NCBI GenBank assembly: GCA_003482885.1
Contig: DMXN01000002.1
Span: 476-23,533, forward strand
Direction: 5' to 3'
Length of the DNA stretch: 23,058 bases
Source of the DNA: Candidatus Moraniibacteriota bacterium
GTDB lineage: Bacteria > Patescibacteriota > Minisyncoccia > Moranbacterales > UBA2206
Shown here: in pieces, positions 15,759-22,315 of the stretch
Position numbering within the stretch: position 1 is the stretch's first letter
Layout: each line of letters begins with the position of its first letter
Notes under the pieces: model-generated
Database searches by the model: none
What the model was told of the DNA's origin: nothing
Seen by the model: the letters and a program-made list of their open reading frames with translations, nothing else
Position numbers and translations under genes: made by a program

Positions 15759-17074
15759 AAAAATTTAGTAATATCTTTGTAAGTCACCGCCACCATCAAC
15801 AACATTAATAGCGCGAAAAAGACTGTATGGAAAGCTTGTTCCACTTTTTGACTGACTGGCGATCCTTTCAATTTTTCAATTAAAATAAATAAAATTCTTC
15901 CGCCATCTAAAGCCGGAATCGGCAAAATATTGATTATTCCCAAATTGATGCTTATTATGGCGGCAAATTGAATTATATAAACTAGTCCGAGATTGGCAAC
16001 CTCTTTTGTGAGCACGGCAATTCCTATCGGACCGGAAACATCCGCCGTTCCGCCATTTCCCACAATAAGATTCTTAATCAATCCGAAAAGTCCAACAAGC
16101 ATCATCGCAATCATATCCCAAACCGCTATCAATCCTTTCCAAATCGCTTCGTACCATGGATAGCTGACTAATATTGTTTCCGCCAATGAGATTCCCAGCG
16201 CGCCTTGACCTTCCGGTACATCAATTCTCGGCGTACCAATAAACGACAATTTTTCTTTTCCGCGCAAAATATTTAAAGTCAACTCCTTCCCCTTATTGGC
16301 TCCGATATAATTCTGAGCATCTTTTATATTTTTCAAAATGATTTCTTCGCCAGCCGGATTTTTTTGTGTTTTGGAAATTTCATCGCCTACTCTTAATCCC
16401 ATCGCGCTGGCTGGCGTATCGGGAATAATCGCTGAAATTTGAATCTTGGAATCGCTCAAATTGTTATTGGAAACGGAATCGATTTCTTCCGGCGCGCCCA
16501 TCATAAAACCGCCGGAAAATAAAACCCAAGCTAAAATAAAATTCATTATCACTCCGGCCGCTAAAATTTTAATTCGAATCCACGCGTTTTTCGAAGCAAA
16601 ACTGTCCTCATCGTCTTTATTCCCGCCATCCTCTCCTTTAATTTTTACAAATCCGCCCAAAGGAAGCCAATTCAAGGAATAAATTGTTCCGCCGTGAAAA
16701 TTTTTTTCACGCGCTTCGCCTAAATCTCTAACTTCATTTTCATCATCACCATCCTTATTGCCCCAAATAATCCGCCATTTTCCAACAGAAAAAATTCGAT
16801 TGACCAAACGCATCCTCTTTATAATTTTTTCCTTTATTATTTCTATGCCACCGCTTTTAATATCAATTATTTCTTTTTCTACCGTGTCAAGTTCTCTGAC
16901 CGTTCTGTTTTCTTTTCCGGAAATAAATTGAATGCCGAAAATTCTCGGCGGAAAACCAAAACCGAATTCCGAAGCCTTGACGCCGTTTCTCCGCGCCACC
17001 ACAAAATGCCCGAGTTCATGAACGAAAACGAGCAAGCCGAGAATTAAAATAAAAATTATAATCGCGGTGAACAT
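15755..17074 (-). CDS. rseP: site-2 intramembrane metalloprotease RseP (M50)
   Basis: The protein (440 residues from the chosen start) has the zinc motif H19-E20-L-G-H23 in the first membrane segment, a PDZ domain in the middle (about residues 220-310) and the third zinc ligand in NILPIPALDGGRILF. It cleaves membrane-embedded substrates, such as anti-sigma factors and signal-peptide remnants, within the membrane. An in-frame ATG at 17161 would add 29 basic residues and overlap frr by 47 bp. That extension is the translation of a palindromic repeat, so I chose 17074, which places the first membrane helix at the N-terminus as in the family. A charged insert of about 80 residues sits between the HELGH helix and the conserved LPLGGFVKIKGE. 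Confidence 0.93.
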   Translation of the reverse strand: MFTAIIIFILILGLLVFVHELGHFVVARRNGVKASEFGFGFPPRIFGIQFISGKENRTVRELDTVEKEIIDIKSGGIEIIKEKIIKRMRLVNRIFSVGKWRIIWGNKDGDDENEVRDLGEAREKNFHGGTIYSLNWLPLGGFVKIKGEDGGNKDDEDSFASKNAWIRIKILAAGVIMNFILAWVLFSGGFMMGAPEEIDSVSNNNLSDSKIQISAIIPDTPASAMGLRVGDEISKTQKNPAGEEIILKNIKDAQNYIGANKGKELTLNILRGKEKLSFIGTPRIDVPEGQGALGISLAETILVSYPWYEAIWKGLIAVWDMIAMMLVGLFGLIKNLIVGNGGTADVSGPIGIAVLTKEVANLGLVYIIQFAAIISINLGIINILPIPALDGGRILFILIEKLKGSPVSQKVEQAFHTVFFALLMLLMVAVTYKDITKFF

Positions 17075-17086
17075 AATTTTATTGAA

Positions 17087-17110
17087 CTGGATCCCCGCCT
17101 TCGCGGGGAC
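17087..17110 (+). repeat. palindromic repeat copy between frr and rseP
   Basis: TCCCCGC (17092-17098) and GCGGGGA (17103-17109) form a perfect 7-bp stem with a 4-nt loop, starting with ACTGGATCCCCGCC. It matches the unit at 4125-4150 (opposite strand) at 23 of 25 positions. It fills most of the 40-bp gap between the frr stop and the rseP start. Confidence 0.8.
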
Positions 17111-17114
17111 AAGC

Positions 17115-17660
17115 CTAAACCTGCATAATTTCCGCTTCTTTTTTCTTTCGAATTTCTTCAATTATACTATTATACTCATCAACAACTTTTTGCAATTTTT
17201 CTTTACCTTGAAATTTATCGTCTTCACCGATAGTCAGCGCTTGAATTTCGTCCCAAATATCTTCGCGGCATTTGCGAATTGACACACGCGCGCCTTCAGC
17301 TTCATTATTCAGCAACTTCACAAATTCTTTCCTCCGTTCCTCCGTGAGCGCCGGAATATTGATGCGAATTATTTGTCCGTCGTTAGAAGGATTAAAATTC
17401 AAATCGGATTCTTTAATCGCTTTTTCAATCGCCACTAAATTGTCTTTATCCCACGGAGAAATAACAATCATTCGCGGTTCCGGAACGGAAATGCTGGCAA
17501 CTTGTTTCAATGGAGATTTGGCGCCGTAATAATCCACCATCAAATTATCCACGATTGCCGTTGACGCTCTGCCCGTTCTGATTTTTCCCAAAGCTTCTTT
17601 AAAATAAGAAACGGTTTTTTCAAAATTAGCTTTGCTTTTTTCAATTATTTCTTTATGCAT
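17115..17660 (-). CDS. frr: ribosome recycling factor
   Basis: The 181-residue protein matches RRF throughout. It has a helical domain I with FKEALGKIRTGRAS near the N-terminus and the hinge and domain II segment YYGAKSPLKQVASISVPEPRMIVISPWD. It continues with IPALTEERRKEFVK and the C-terminal KFQGKEKLQKVVDEYN. It splits post-termination ribosomes together with EF-G. The ATG at 17660 has GGGG about 10 nt upstream and gives close to the usual 185-residue length. A TTG at 17681 would overlap the upstream gene and is unlikely. It is the middle gene of a lipoprotein-frr-rseP unit and ends TAG just before a palindromic repeat. Confidence 0.97.
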   Translation of the reverse strand: MHKEIIEKSKANFEKTVSYFKEALGKIRTGRASTAIVDNLMVDYYGAKSPLKQVASISVPEPRMIVISPWDKDNLVAIEKAIKESDLNFNPSNDGQIIRINIPALTEERRKEFVKLLNNEAEGARVSIRKCREDIWDEIQALTIGEDDKFQGKEKLQKVVDEYNSIIEEIRKKKEAEIMQV

Positions 17661-17667
17661 AAAATTA

Positions 17668-18744
17668 TTATTCCCCGACAAATCCCGCGTAAATAATGTC
17701 AGGATTGGTTGGATTATATTTTAAAATGCTAATCGCTTTTGCCGAATCGAATTGCGATGTCGTCCATGTTTTCCCATCGTCAATTGATTTGTACGCCGCT
17801 TGAGAAGCGCCATAAATAATTTCTTTCGAATTGACCGGATTGATTGCCAGCGCGCCAATCGGAGAATTTTGCGGATTATTCAAGGTTACCACTTTTTCCC
17901 AATTTTGACCGGCATCCTTGCTGCGAATTATTCCGGGTTTTCCGGCTAAATAAATCCAATTGGCATTTGACGGATCGGTTTCCATCACGCTAAAACCGGC
18001 TGCCGCGAATCCGGTTTTGTTAATTTTCGCGGATAAGCCATCAAAACTTTCACCATTATTGAAACTGGAAAAAATCTCACCGCTTTTTGTCAATAAATAT
18101 ATCAATTTGCTGTTTTTCGCGTCAAGAGATATTTTAATTACGGGAGATTTGGATTGAAAAATATTTTTCCACGAAACTCCGCCGTCCGCGCTTTTTGCGA
18201 CTTGATTATCGCTGGTAGCAATGTAAATTGTATTGGCGTTTTTTTTGTCTATTGTTAAATACACCACCAGCGGTCCATTTGTCGCGGCGGTATAAATTTC
18301 ATTCCAATTCCCGCCTGTTCCCGAATCGAAGTTTTTAAATATTTTCCCCCGATCGCCAACAACAGTGCTGGCATAAATAATTTTTGAATCGTTTGGATCA
18401 AGCGCCAGTCCGTAAATTTTATCGGTTTTAAAAGAAAGAGATTCCCAACTTTCTCCGCCATTAGCTGTCTTTATAATTCCGCCGGCGCGCAAACCGGTAT
18501 AAACAACATTGCCGTCTTTCGGATCAAAAACCAAACTTAATGGATTAATATCCGCAACGGTTGGTTTATTGACTGCTTTATTGGAATTCGTCCATGTTTT
18601 TCCGCCGTCTTTAGTAATCCATACGCTCTTGGAAAAAGCGTATTGTTGCTGACCGTTCGGTGTGGAAACGGCAGGCGTCAAAGAACATCCTGTCAAAATG
18701 AAAATTAAAAAATTGCCAATTAAAATAATCAATCCTTTTTTCAT
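17668..18744 (-). CDS. lipoprotein with Asp-box/YCF48-like beta-propeller repeats
   Basis: The 358-residue protein begins with a lipoprotein signal whose lipobox LTGC gives C20. It then has about six to seven propeller blades with the Asp-box pattern S-x-DGG-x-TW: TKDGGKTWTN, TANGGESWES, SADGGVSWKN, SKDAGQNWEK and SIDDGKTWTT are visible. Such propellers are found in sialidases, sortilins and the photosystem assembly factor YCF48; without a catalytic domain this is probably a binding or assembly-helper protein on the outer face of the membrane. An upstream in-frame ATG at 18780 was rejected because the signal peptide starts at 18744, which lies 6 nt after a perfect TATAAT. It heads the unit containing frr and rseP. 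Confidence 0.88.
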   Translation of the reverse strand: MKKGLIILIGNFLIFILTGCSLTPAVSTPNGQQQYAFSKSVWITKDGGKTWTNSNKAVNKPTVADINPLSLVFDPKDGNVVYTGLRAGGIIKTANGGESWESLSFKTDKIYGLALDPNDSKIIYASTVVGDRGKIFKNFDSGTGGNWNEIYTAATNGPLVVYLTIDKKNANTIYIATSDNQVAKSADGGVSWKNIFQSKSPVIKISLDAKNSKLIYLLTKSGEIFSSFNNGESFDGLSAKINKTGFAAAGFSVMETDPSNANWIYLAGKPGIIRSKDAGQNWEKVVTLNNPQNSPIGALAINPVNSKEIIYGASQAAYKSIDDGKTWTTSQFDSAKAISILKYNPTNPDIIYAGFVGE

Positions 18745-18750
18745 GCTCTC

Positions 18751-18756
18751 ATTATA
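18751..18756 (-). promoter_or_regulatory. -10 element of the lipoprotein-frr-rseP unit (leaderless type)
   Basis: Perfect TATAAT on the minus strand, ending 6 nt before the ATG at 18744. The best -35 at 17 nt is the weak TGGATT, inside the terminator hairpin at 18768-18795. Confidence 0.6.
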
Positions 18757-18767
18757 TAGCATAAAAC

Positions 18768-18795
18768 AAAAAAAATCCATTATTGGATTTTTTTT
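18768..18795 (-). terminator. intrinsic terminator, likely bidirectional
   Basis: A perfect 12-bp stem has eight A/T pairs plus TCCA/TGGA (18768-18779 with 18784-18795) and a TTAT loop, giving T-runs on both strands. On the minus strand it follows the AbiEii pair and the broken gene. It is immediately upstream of the next promoter. Confidence 0.7.
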
Positions 18796-18813
18796 AAATT
18801 CTTAAAGCTATAG

Positions 18814-19130
18814 TTAAAAATCGTATTTAGATGCATAGCAGCATCTGCAAAAACCAAATTTGCTATTTTTTTTAAGTTTATGCTCACATTCCCTTCTCGC
18901 ATAATTAAGAAAAAGGGCTTTTTCGTAATAAAGCCCTTTTAATTCTTGCAAATCAGTTATTTTAGCCGTTAAGTTTTGAAAAAGTCCCCAAATAACATCA
19001 CTATCAGTTGCATTTTTATTAAATTTTCGTGAAAGCGCTTCTTTTTTTCAAATTAAAATCTTTATTGGTTAGACCATAAAGATTAAGCTTTTTCATCCAT
19101 TTCTTTTTTTATATCTATATTCCTTGACAT
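18814..19130 (-). pseudogene. broken small gene, about 105 codons, two A-run frameshifts
   Basis: Read on the minus strand, three frames join into one protein-like sequence. It starts MSRNIDIKKEMDE at ATG 19130, continues LNLYGLTNKDFNLKK, and ends with about 75 open codons (from EALSRKFNKNATDSD to CCYASKYDF and a TAA at 18814-18816). The shifts fall in an A5 run near 19087-19091 and an A7 run at 19042-19048; removing one A from each restores a single frame. The C-terminal part has Cys/His residues (REC-EH, FCRCCYAS) that could bind a metal. No family was recognised. It lies downstream of the AbiEii gene and upstream of a terminator. Confidence 0.65.
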
Positions 19131-19164
19131 TTTTATAATTAAGAGCACCAAATAAACAAACCTG

Positions 19165-19791
19165 CTATGCCTTTATATTTAACCATGCGTTTACCTTTTC
19201 TCGCATATCCTTCTTGACTTCTTCCCAGTCAATATCCTGAATCATTATAGGTATTGGTTCATTATCCGCCTCGGCGAAATAGACTAGACTTTTTAAAATA
19301 TGCAACTTGTTGTAATTGATATCGGCGTATTTTTTTTCAAAAAACCCGATAATTTTCTCCAACGAATATTTCTTTAAAAGAAAAAATATATCAACAAAAT
19401 CTTTTTTGCTCCCGCGAGACGAAACGGCATCAATTTTCATAGCCGCAATATCCCGCTCATCAGCCATTTTTATTTTTTCAAAATTAACCAACGGAAAAAG
19501 TGTTTTGTATCGATAATATAAAAAACTAACTTTCACATTATCCAACATTCCATTAACCGTGCCATCAGACTCGCTAATAACTTGAAAATTGCCCAATTTG
19601 GACAGTTCAAACTTTATTTCCTGATTAGAAAAATTATCTTGAGAAAACCAATCTAAATCAATTGATTCTCTATGCCCAAGTTGAATTGCCAATGCTGTTC
19701 CGCCAACCAAATAAAACTTATCAACCAACTTGCCTTGGCTTATCTTTTCCAAAACCAGCTTCGTTTCTTGGCTGATTGATTCTTTAAACAT
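19165..19791 (-). CDS. AbiEii/AbiGii-type nucleotidyltransferase (toxin-like)
   Basis: The 208-residue protein has the nucleotidyltransferase signature of the AbiEii/AbiGii toxin family: FYLVGGTALAIQLGHR (G30-G31), then SIDLDWFS with the metal-binding D45 and D47, and later DIAAMKIDAVSSRGSKKDFVDIFFL. AbiEii-type toxins transfer nucleotides to RNA targets and, with a transcriptional antitoxin, act as type IV toxin-antitoxin or abortive-infection modules. The gene overlaps the upstream small gene by 52 bp, so the two are translated together. The partner is not the classic AbiEi winged-helix antitoxin but a shorter protein. Whether it is toxic is inference. Confidence 0.88.
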   Translation of the reverse strand: MFKESISQETKLVLEKISQGKLVDKFYLVGGTALAIQLGHRESIDLDWFSQDNFSNQEIKFELSKLGNFQVISESDGTVNGMLDNVKVSFLYYRYKTLFPLVNFEKIKMADERDIAAMKIDAVSSRGSKKDFVDIFFLLKKYSLEKIIGFFEKKYADINYNKLHILKSLVYFAEADNEPIPIMIQDIDWEEVKKDMREKVNAWLNIKA

Positions 19792-20024
19792 TTATTTTTA
19801 TCAAGCTTAAAATATTGGCACCAAAAAGACAAGGATTTATCGTCCAACACGCGACTTTCCATAACCGTCTTGCTAACTTTTTTATCACCATAAATTTCCC
19901 TTGCCCAGCGAAAATCCGATTCGTCTCCATAATTAAGAATTCTATCAATGATAAACTTTTCATTTTTATGAGAGTCGACATTAATCGCATCCCAAAAAAG
20001 CGATTTTTTTGTTAAAGTTTGCAT
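19740..20024 (-). CDS. small DUF6922-like protein, probable partner of the AbiEii protein
   Basis: The 94-residue protein begins with LFWDAINVDSHKNEKFIIDRILNYGDESDFRW, the pattern of small proteins often found directly upstream of AbiEii genes (DUF6922-like in my memory). The middle WAREIYGDKKVSKTVMESRVLDDKSLSFWCQYF fits the same family. A role as antitoxin or regulator is inferred from position only. It has a promoter whose -10 (TACAAT) ends 6 nt before the ATG. The last 52 bp overlap the toxin-like gene in another frame, and the C-terminal KKRSWFWKR may therefore be poorly constrained. Confidence 0.8.
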   Translation of the reverse strand: MQTLTKKSLFWDAINVDSHKNEKFIIDRILNYGDESDFRWAREIYGDKKVSKTVMESRVLDDKSLSFWCQYFKLDKNKCLKNQSAKKRSWFWKR

Positions 20025-20030
20025 ATTTTA

Positions 20031-20059
20031 ATTGTATCATAAAGTCCACGAAAAAACAA
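20031..20059 (-). promoter_or_regulatory. promoter of the AbiEii pair (leaderless type)
   Basis: TTGTTT (20054-20059), a 17-nt spacer and TACAAT (20031-20036) preceded by TGA (extended -10) lie on the minus strand. The -10 ends 6 nt before the ATG at 20024. The -35 lies within the T-run of the tRNA-Lys terminator. Confidence 0.6.
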
Positions 20060-20084
20060 AAAAATCCAATGCCGGATTTTTTTT
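20058..20084 (-). terminator. intrinsic terminator of tRNA-Lys
   Basis: A-rich arm ending AATCC and T-rich arm starting GGATT form about a 9-bp stem with a 6-nt loop. On the minus strand a long T-run follows. It lies 12 bp after the tRNA 3' end. Confidence 0.75.
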
Positions 20085-20095
20085 AAAATTCTTTT

Positions 20096-20172
20096 TGGTG
20101 CGCCCAGTAGGATTTGAACCTACGACCCTCTGCTTAAAAGGCAGGTGCTCTACCAGGCTGAGCTATAGGCGC
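20096..20172 (-). tRNA. tRNA-Lys (UUU)
   Basis: The minus strand folds into a full cloverleaf: acceptor GCGCCTA with TGGGCGC, D arm GCTC/GAGC, anticodon loop CTTTTAA with anticodon TTT, and T arm GTAGG-TTCAAAT-CCTAC. The discriminator base is A and the 3' CCA is encoded. A promoter lies upstream and a terminator downstream, so it is a single-gene unit. Confidence 0.96.
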
Positions 20173-20199
20173 ATTTATCTTTTTTTCAACAACTTTGCC

Positions 20200-20227
20200 A
20201 TTATAACACCAAGAATACTTCCGTCAA
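20200..20227 (-). promoter_or_regulatory. promoter of tRNA-Lys
   Basis: TTGACG (20222-20227) and a perfect TATAAT (20200-20205) are 16 nt apart on the minus strand, about 27 nt before the mature tRNA 5' end. It is the best -35 match in the window, as expected for a stable RNA. Confidence 0.75.
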
Positions 20228-20235
20228 GGAAAAAT

Positions 20236-20736
20236 CTATCGACTGACTTTTTTGCGGATGATGAACATGAAAACCAATGGCGCCAGCATCCAAAAAATCA
20301 AGGCGTTTTCTGAAACAAAATAATTATAAGAAGTCAAAGAAATATAATTTAAGGCCTCTTTTTTAGGCGCGATAGAAAGCGCCATGGAAAGCGCCAGCAT
20401 CACTTCCAAGAAACTCATCGCAAATACTCGCCAAAGAAAACTTTTTCCCGAACCGAAAATCGGCACCTCGAACATTTTTTTTCCTAAAAATGTCAACCCT
20501 GCGATTATGGCGAAAAATAGAATCAGACGGTAATAATAATCCGAAAAGAGTTTTTCCGGCAAAACGCTCAACAGCGCGACCGCGACATAAATATTAATTA
20601 GAACCGTAACTAATTTATACCGCCCGATCAGCATGCCGAAAATAAAACTGGCAAAAACGATAACTAAAAACAATATTACATCCTGCATTATTTTTTGGGA
20701 AAAACCCAATTGGGAAAAAATTAAGTTAAGATTCAT
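20236..20736 (-). CDS. small polytopic membrane protein, function unknown
   Basis: The 166-residue protein is very hydrophobic, with about five membrane segments (roughly residues 18-38, 42-60, 68-85, 103-122, 145-160) and a short basic C-terminus (RKKVSR). A polar loop around residues 85-100 contains KKMFEVPIFGSGKS. No family motif was recognised. It could be a conserved Patescibacteria membrane protein. It is encoded just upstream of the tRNA-Lys promoter and divergent from the phospholipase D-like gene, with a decayed palindromic repeat in the gap. Confidence 0.75.
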   Translation of the reverse strand: MNLNLIFSQLGFSQKIMQDVILFLVIVFASFIFGMLIGRYKLVTVLINIYVAVALLSVLPEKLFSDYYYRLILFFAIIAGLTFLGKKMFEVPIFGSGKSFLWRVFAMSFLEVMLALSMALSIAPKKEALNYISLTSYNYFVSENALIFWMLAPLVFMFIIRKKVSR

Positions 20737-20748
20737 GGAAATTTTTTA

Positions 20749-20773
20749 TTGGTTCCCCGTTTTCGCGAGGATA
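20749..20773 (+). repeat. decayed copy of the palindromic repeat
   Basis: TGG-TTCCCCG-TTTTCGCG-AGGATAA resembles the core at 17087-17110 (CTGGATCCCCGCCTTCGCGGGGA) with several changes. The stem is now interrupted. It lies in the gap between two divergent genes. Confidence 0.5.
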
Positions 20774-20828
20774 AATTTATTATACTCTTTTTTAAAATTT
20801 AAACAAATATGCTAAACTAAAATTTGAA

Positions 20829-21881
20829 ATGCGCTATAAACTTTATACGACTTCAAAAAAAACTTGGGACGCGATGATTGATGCAATCAATCATGCTAAA
20901 AAATCAATATACATTGAGATGTATATCTTTCTTGATGATAACGAAAAAAGCCATAATTTCATCGGCAAGCTTGAACAAAAAGCACGCGAGGGCGCGCGCG
21001 TAATTATTGTCGTTGACGCTTTTGGCAGTAAAACCCTCAAAAATGGAACTGCTCAAGCTCTTATTGAATCCGGAGCGGAAATTCTTTTTTTCAGCCATTG
21101 GCTTAGACATATTCATCGAAAAATTTTAATTGTCGATGAAAAAATCGCTTTTATCGGCGGAGTCAATATCGGCAAACGCTTTAAAAATCGGAATGATCTT
21201 CAATTGGAGCTACGCGGCGGAAAAATCGTAAAAAAAATCTTAAAATCTTTCGCTTATTCTTATGCTATGTCCGGCGGAAAAAATTCAAAAATATTAAAAT
21301 ACCGCGAAAAAGAATTTTCCGGCAAGTTCAAATTTTGGCTCATCGAACATTTTCCGGCCAAAAATATTTACACTCTCAAAAATCATTATATTGAAAAAAT
21401 CACCAACGCCAAGAGGAGCATCCAAATCGCCACGCCCTATTTCACCCCTCCTCGCTGGCTAATTTCGCTTTTAGACGACGCTATCGAACGCGGCGTTTCC
21501 GTGGAAATATTGATTCCCAAAAAAGGCGACTGGGAAATTATGAATCTTATAAATTTCCGTTATATGCATAATCTTTATTCTTTGGGAATAAAATTTTACT
21601 TGCACGGAACAATGGACGATTCCAAAATGAACCATTCTAAACTTTTAATTATCGACGGCGAGGAAGGTTTGCTCGGATCGCAAAATGTCGATTTATTTTC
21701 TTTCCAACTTAATTCCGAGGCGGGAGTTTTTTTTCGCGAAAAAAAATTGCTCCGCGAATTGGAGCAAGTGGTGAAAAAATGGAAACGCAATTCGGTCAAA
21801 TTCGAACCGCAAAAATATAAAATGAAAATCAGTGATTATATTATTCTGGCGATACTCAAAATTTTCAAGCCGATACTTTAA
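20829..21881 (+). CDS. phospholipase D family enzyme, cardiolipin synthase-like
   Basis: The 350-residue protein has two HKD motifs: H96-x-K98-x4-D103 (IHRKILIVD, followed by GGVNIG) and H269-x-K271-x4-D276 (NHSKLLIID, followed by GSQNVD). Two complete motifs make one active site, as in bacterial cardiolipin synthases, which join two phosphatidyl groups or transfer a phosphatidyl group to glycerol. The usual pair of N-terminal membrane helices of ClsA is missing, so the length and layout resemble ClsB; a hydrophobic C-terminal stretch (YIILAILKIFKPIL) may associate with the membrane. A TAAACT preceded by TGC lies 10 nt before the ATG and may be its extended -10. It could also hydrolyse other phosphodiesters. 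Confidence 0.87.
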   Translation: MRYKLYTTSKKTWDAMIDAINHAKKSIYIEMYIFLDDNEKSHNFIGKLEQKAREGARVIIVVDAFGSKTLKNGTAQALIESGAEILFFSHWLRHIHRKILIVDEKIAFIGGVNIGKRFKNRNDLQLELRGGKIVKKILKSFAYSYAMSGGKNSKILKYREKEFSGKFKFWLIEHFPAKNIYTLKNHYIEKITNAKRSIQIATPYFTPPRWLISLLDDAIERGVSVEILIPKKGDWEIMNLINFRYMHNLYSLGIKFYLHGTMDDSKMNHSKLLIIDGEEGLLGSQNVDLFSFQLNSEAGVFFREKKLLRELEQVVKKWKRNSVKFEPQKYKMKISDYIILAILKIFKPIL

Positions 21882-21892
21882 TATAACTTCAT

Positions 21893-21982
21893 TGGCGGAA
21901 GAGGTGAGATTCGAACTCACGGTGGACTTTCATCCACGACAGTTTTCAAGACTGTTCCCTTAAACCACTCGGGCACTCTTCC
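21893..21982 (-). tRNA. tRNA-Ser (UGA)
   Basis: The 90-nt minus-strand sequence has acceptor GGAAGAG/CTCTTCC, anticodon loop with TGA (CTTGAAA) in the stem ACAGT/ACTGT, a long class II variable arm and T arm GTGAG-TTCGAAT-CTCAC. Discriminator G and an encoded CCA follow. A TATAAA at 21988-21993 may be its -10; it overlaps the end of a decayed gene. Confidence 0.96.
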
Positions 21983-21988
21983 AATTGT

Positions 21989-22241
21989 TTATACTAAATA
22001 TTCAGCGCCAATTTCAGGCTTTAAGTCAGAGATAAAATAGGCAAATTCTTTGATTATTTTTTCTTGACAATATAGGGCATCCAATGTAAAGTTTTTATTT
22101 CATCTAAGCTATTTTTTATACCTGGCGCTTCTGCCTTGTCCGATTCTCTCTATTTTTTTTTAATTTTAATAATACATCAAGTGTTTGTTTTACTGTTGGT
22201 CGATTTGAAATTTTATAAATTCTTGAATTTATATTAACTGG
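21989..22241 (-). pseudogene. remnant of a winged-helix protein gene
   Basis: Three or four minus-strand frames join into one protein-like C-terminal end. The first part, INSRIYKISNRPTVKQTLDVL, runs through LLKLKK to IERIGQGRSARYK, a winged-helix pattern of the kind found at the end of Fic-type and related regulators. It then continues NSLDEIK, FTLDALYCQEKIIKEF and ISDLKPEIGAEYLV, ending at TAA 21989-21991. The shifts fall in A-runs: A9 near 22155, A6 near 22115 and A5 near 22098. No start codon or N-terminal domain remains. Family assignment is tentative. It lies immediately upstream of tRNA-Ser. Confidence 0.55.
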
Positions 22242-22256
22242 TTATATACGAACTTG

Positions 22257-22285
22257 TTGATTTTTTGTTTTTTATGAGCTATAAT
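22257..22285 (+). promoter_or_regulatory. promoter upstream of the recombinase remnant and prfA
   Basis: TTGATT (22257-22262), a 17-nt spacer and a perfect TATAAT (22280-22285). It precedes the recombinase remnant with a 30-nt leader. As no terminator is visible before prfA, it may now drive prfA. Confidence 0.65.
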
Positions 22286-22315
22286 TTTAGTGTAAACTTT
22301 AAATCATAACGGTTT

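Noticed and set aside
17075..17161. Longer RseP start at 17161
   Set aside because: The extra 29 residues are basic, repeat-derived and would overlap frr; the first zinc-motif helix starts properly at 17074.
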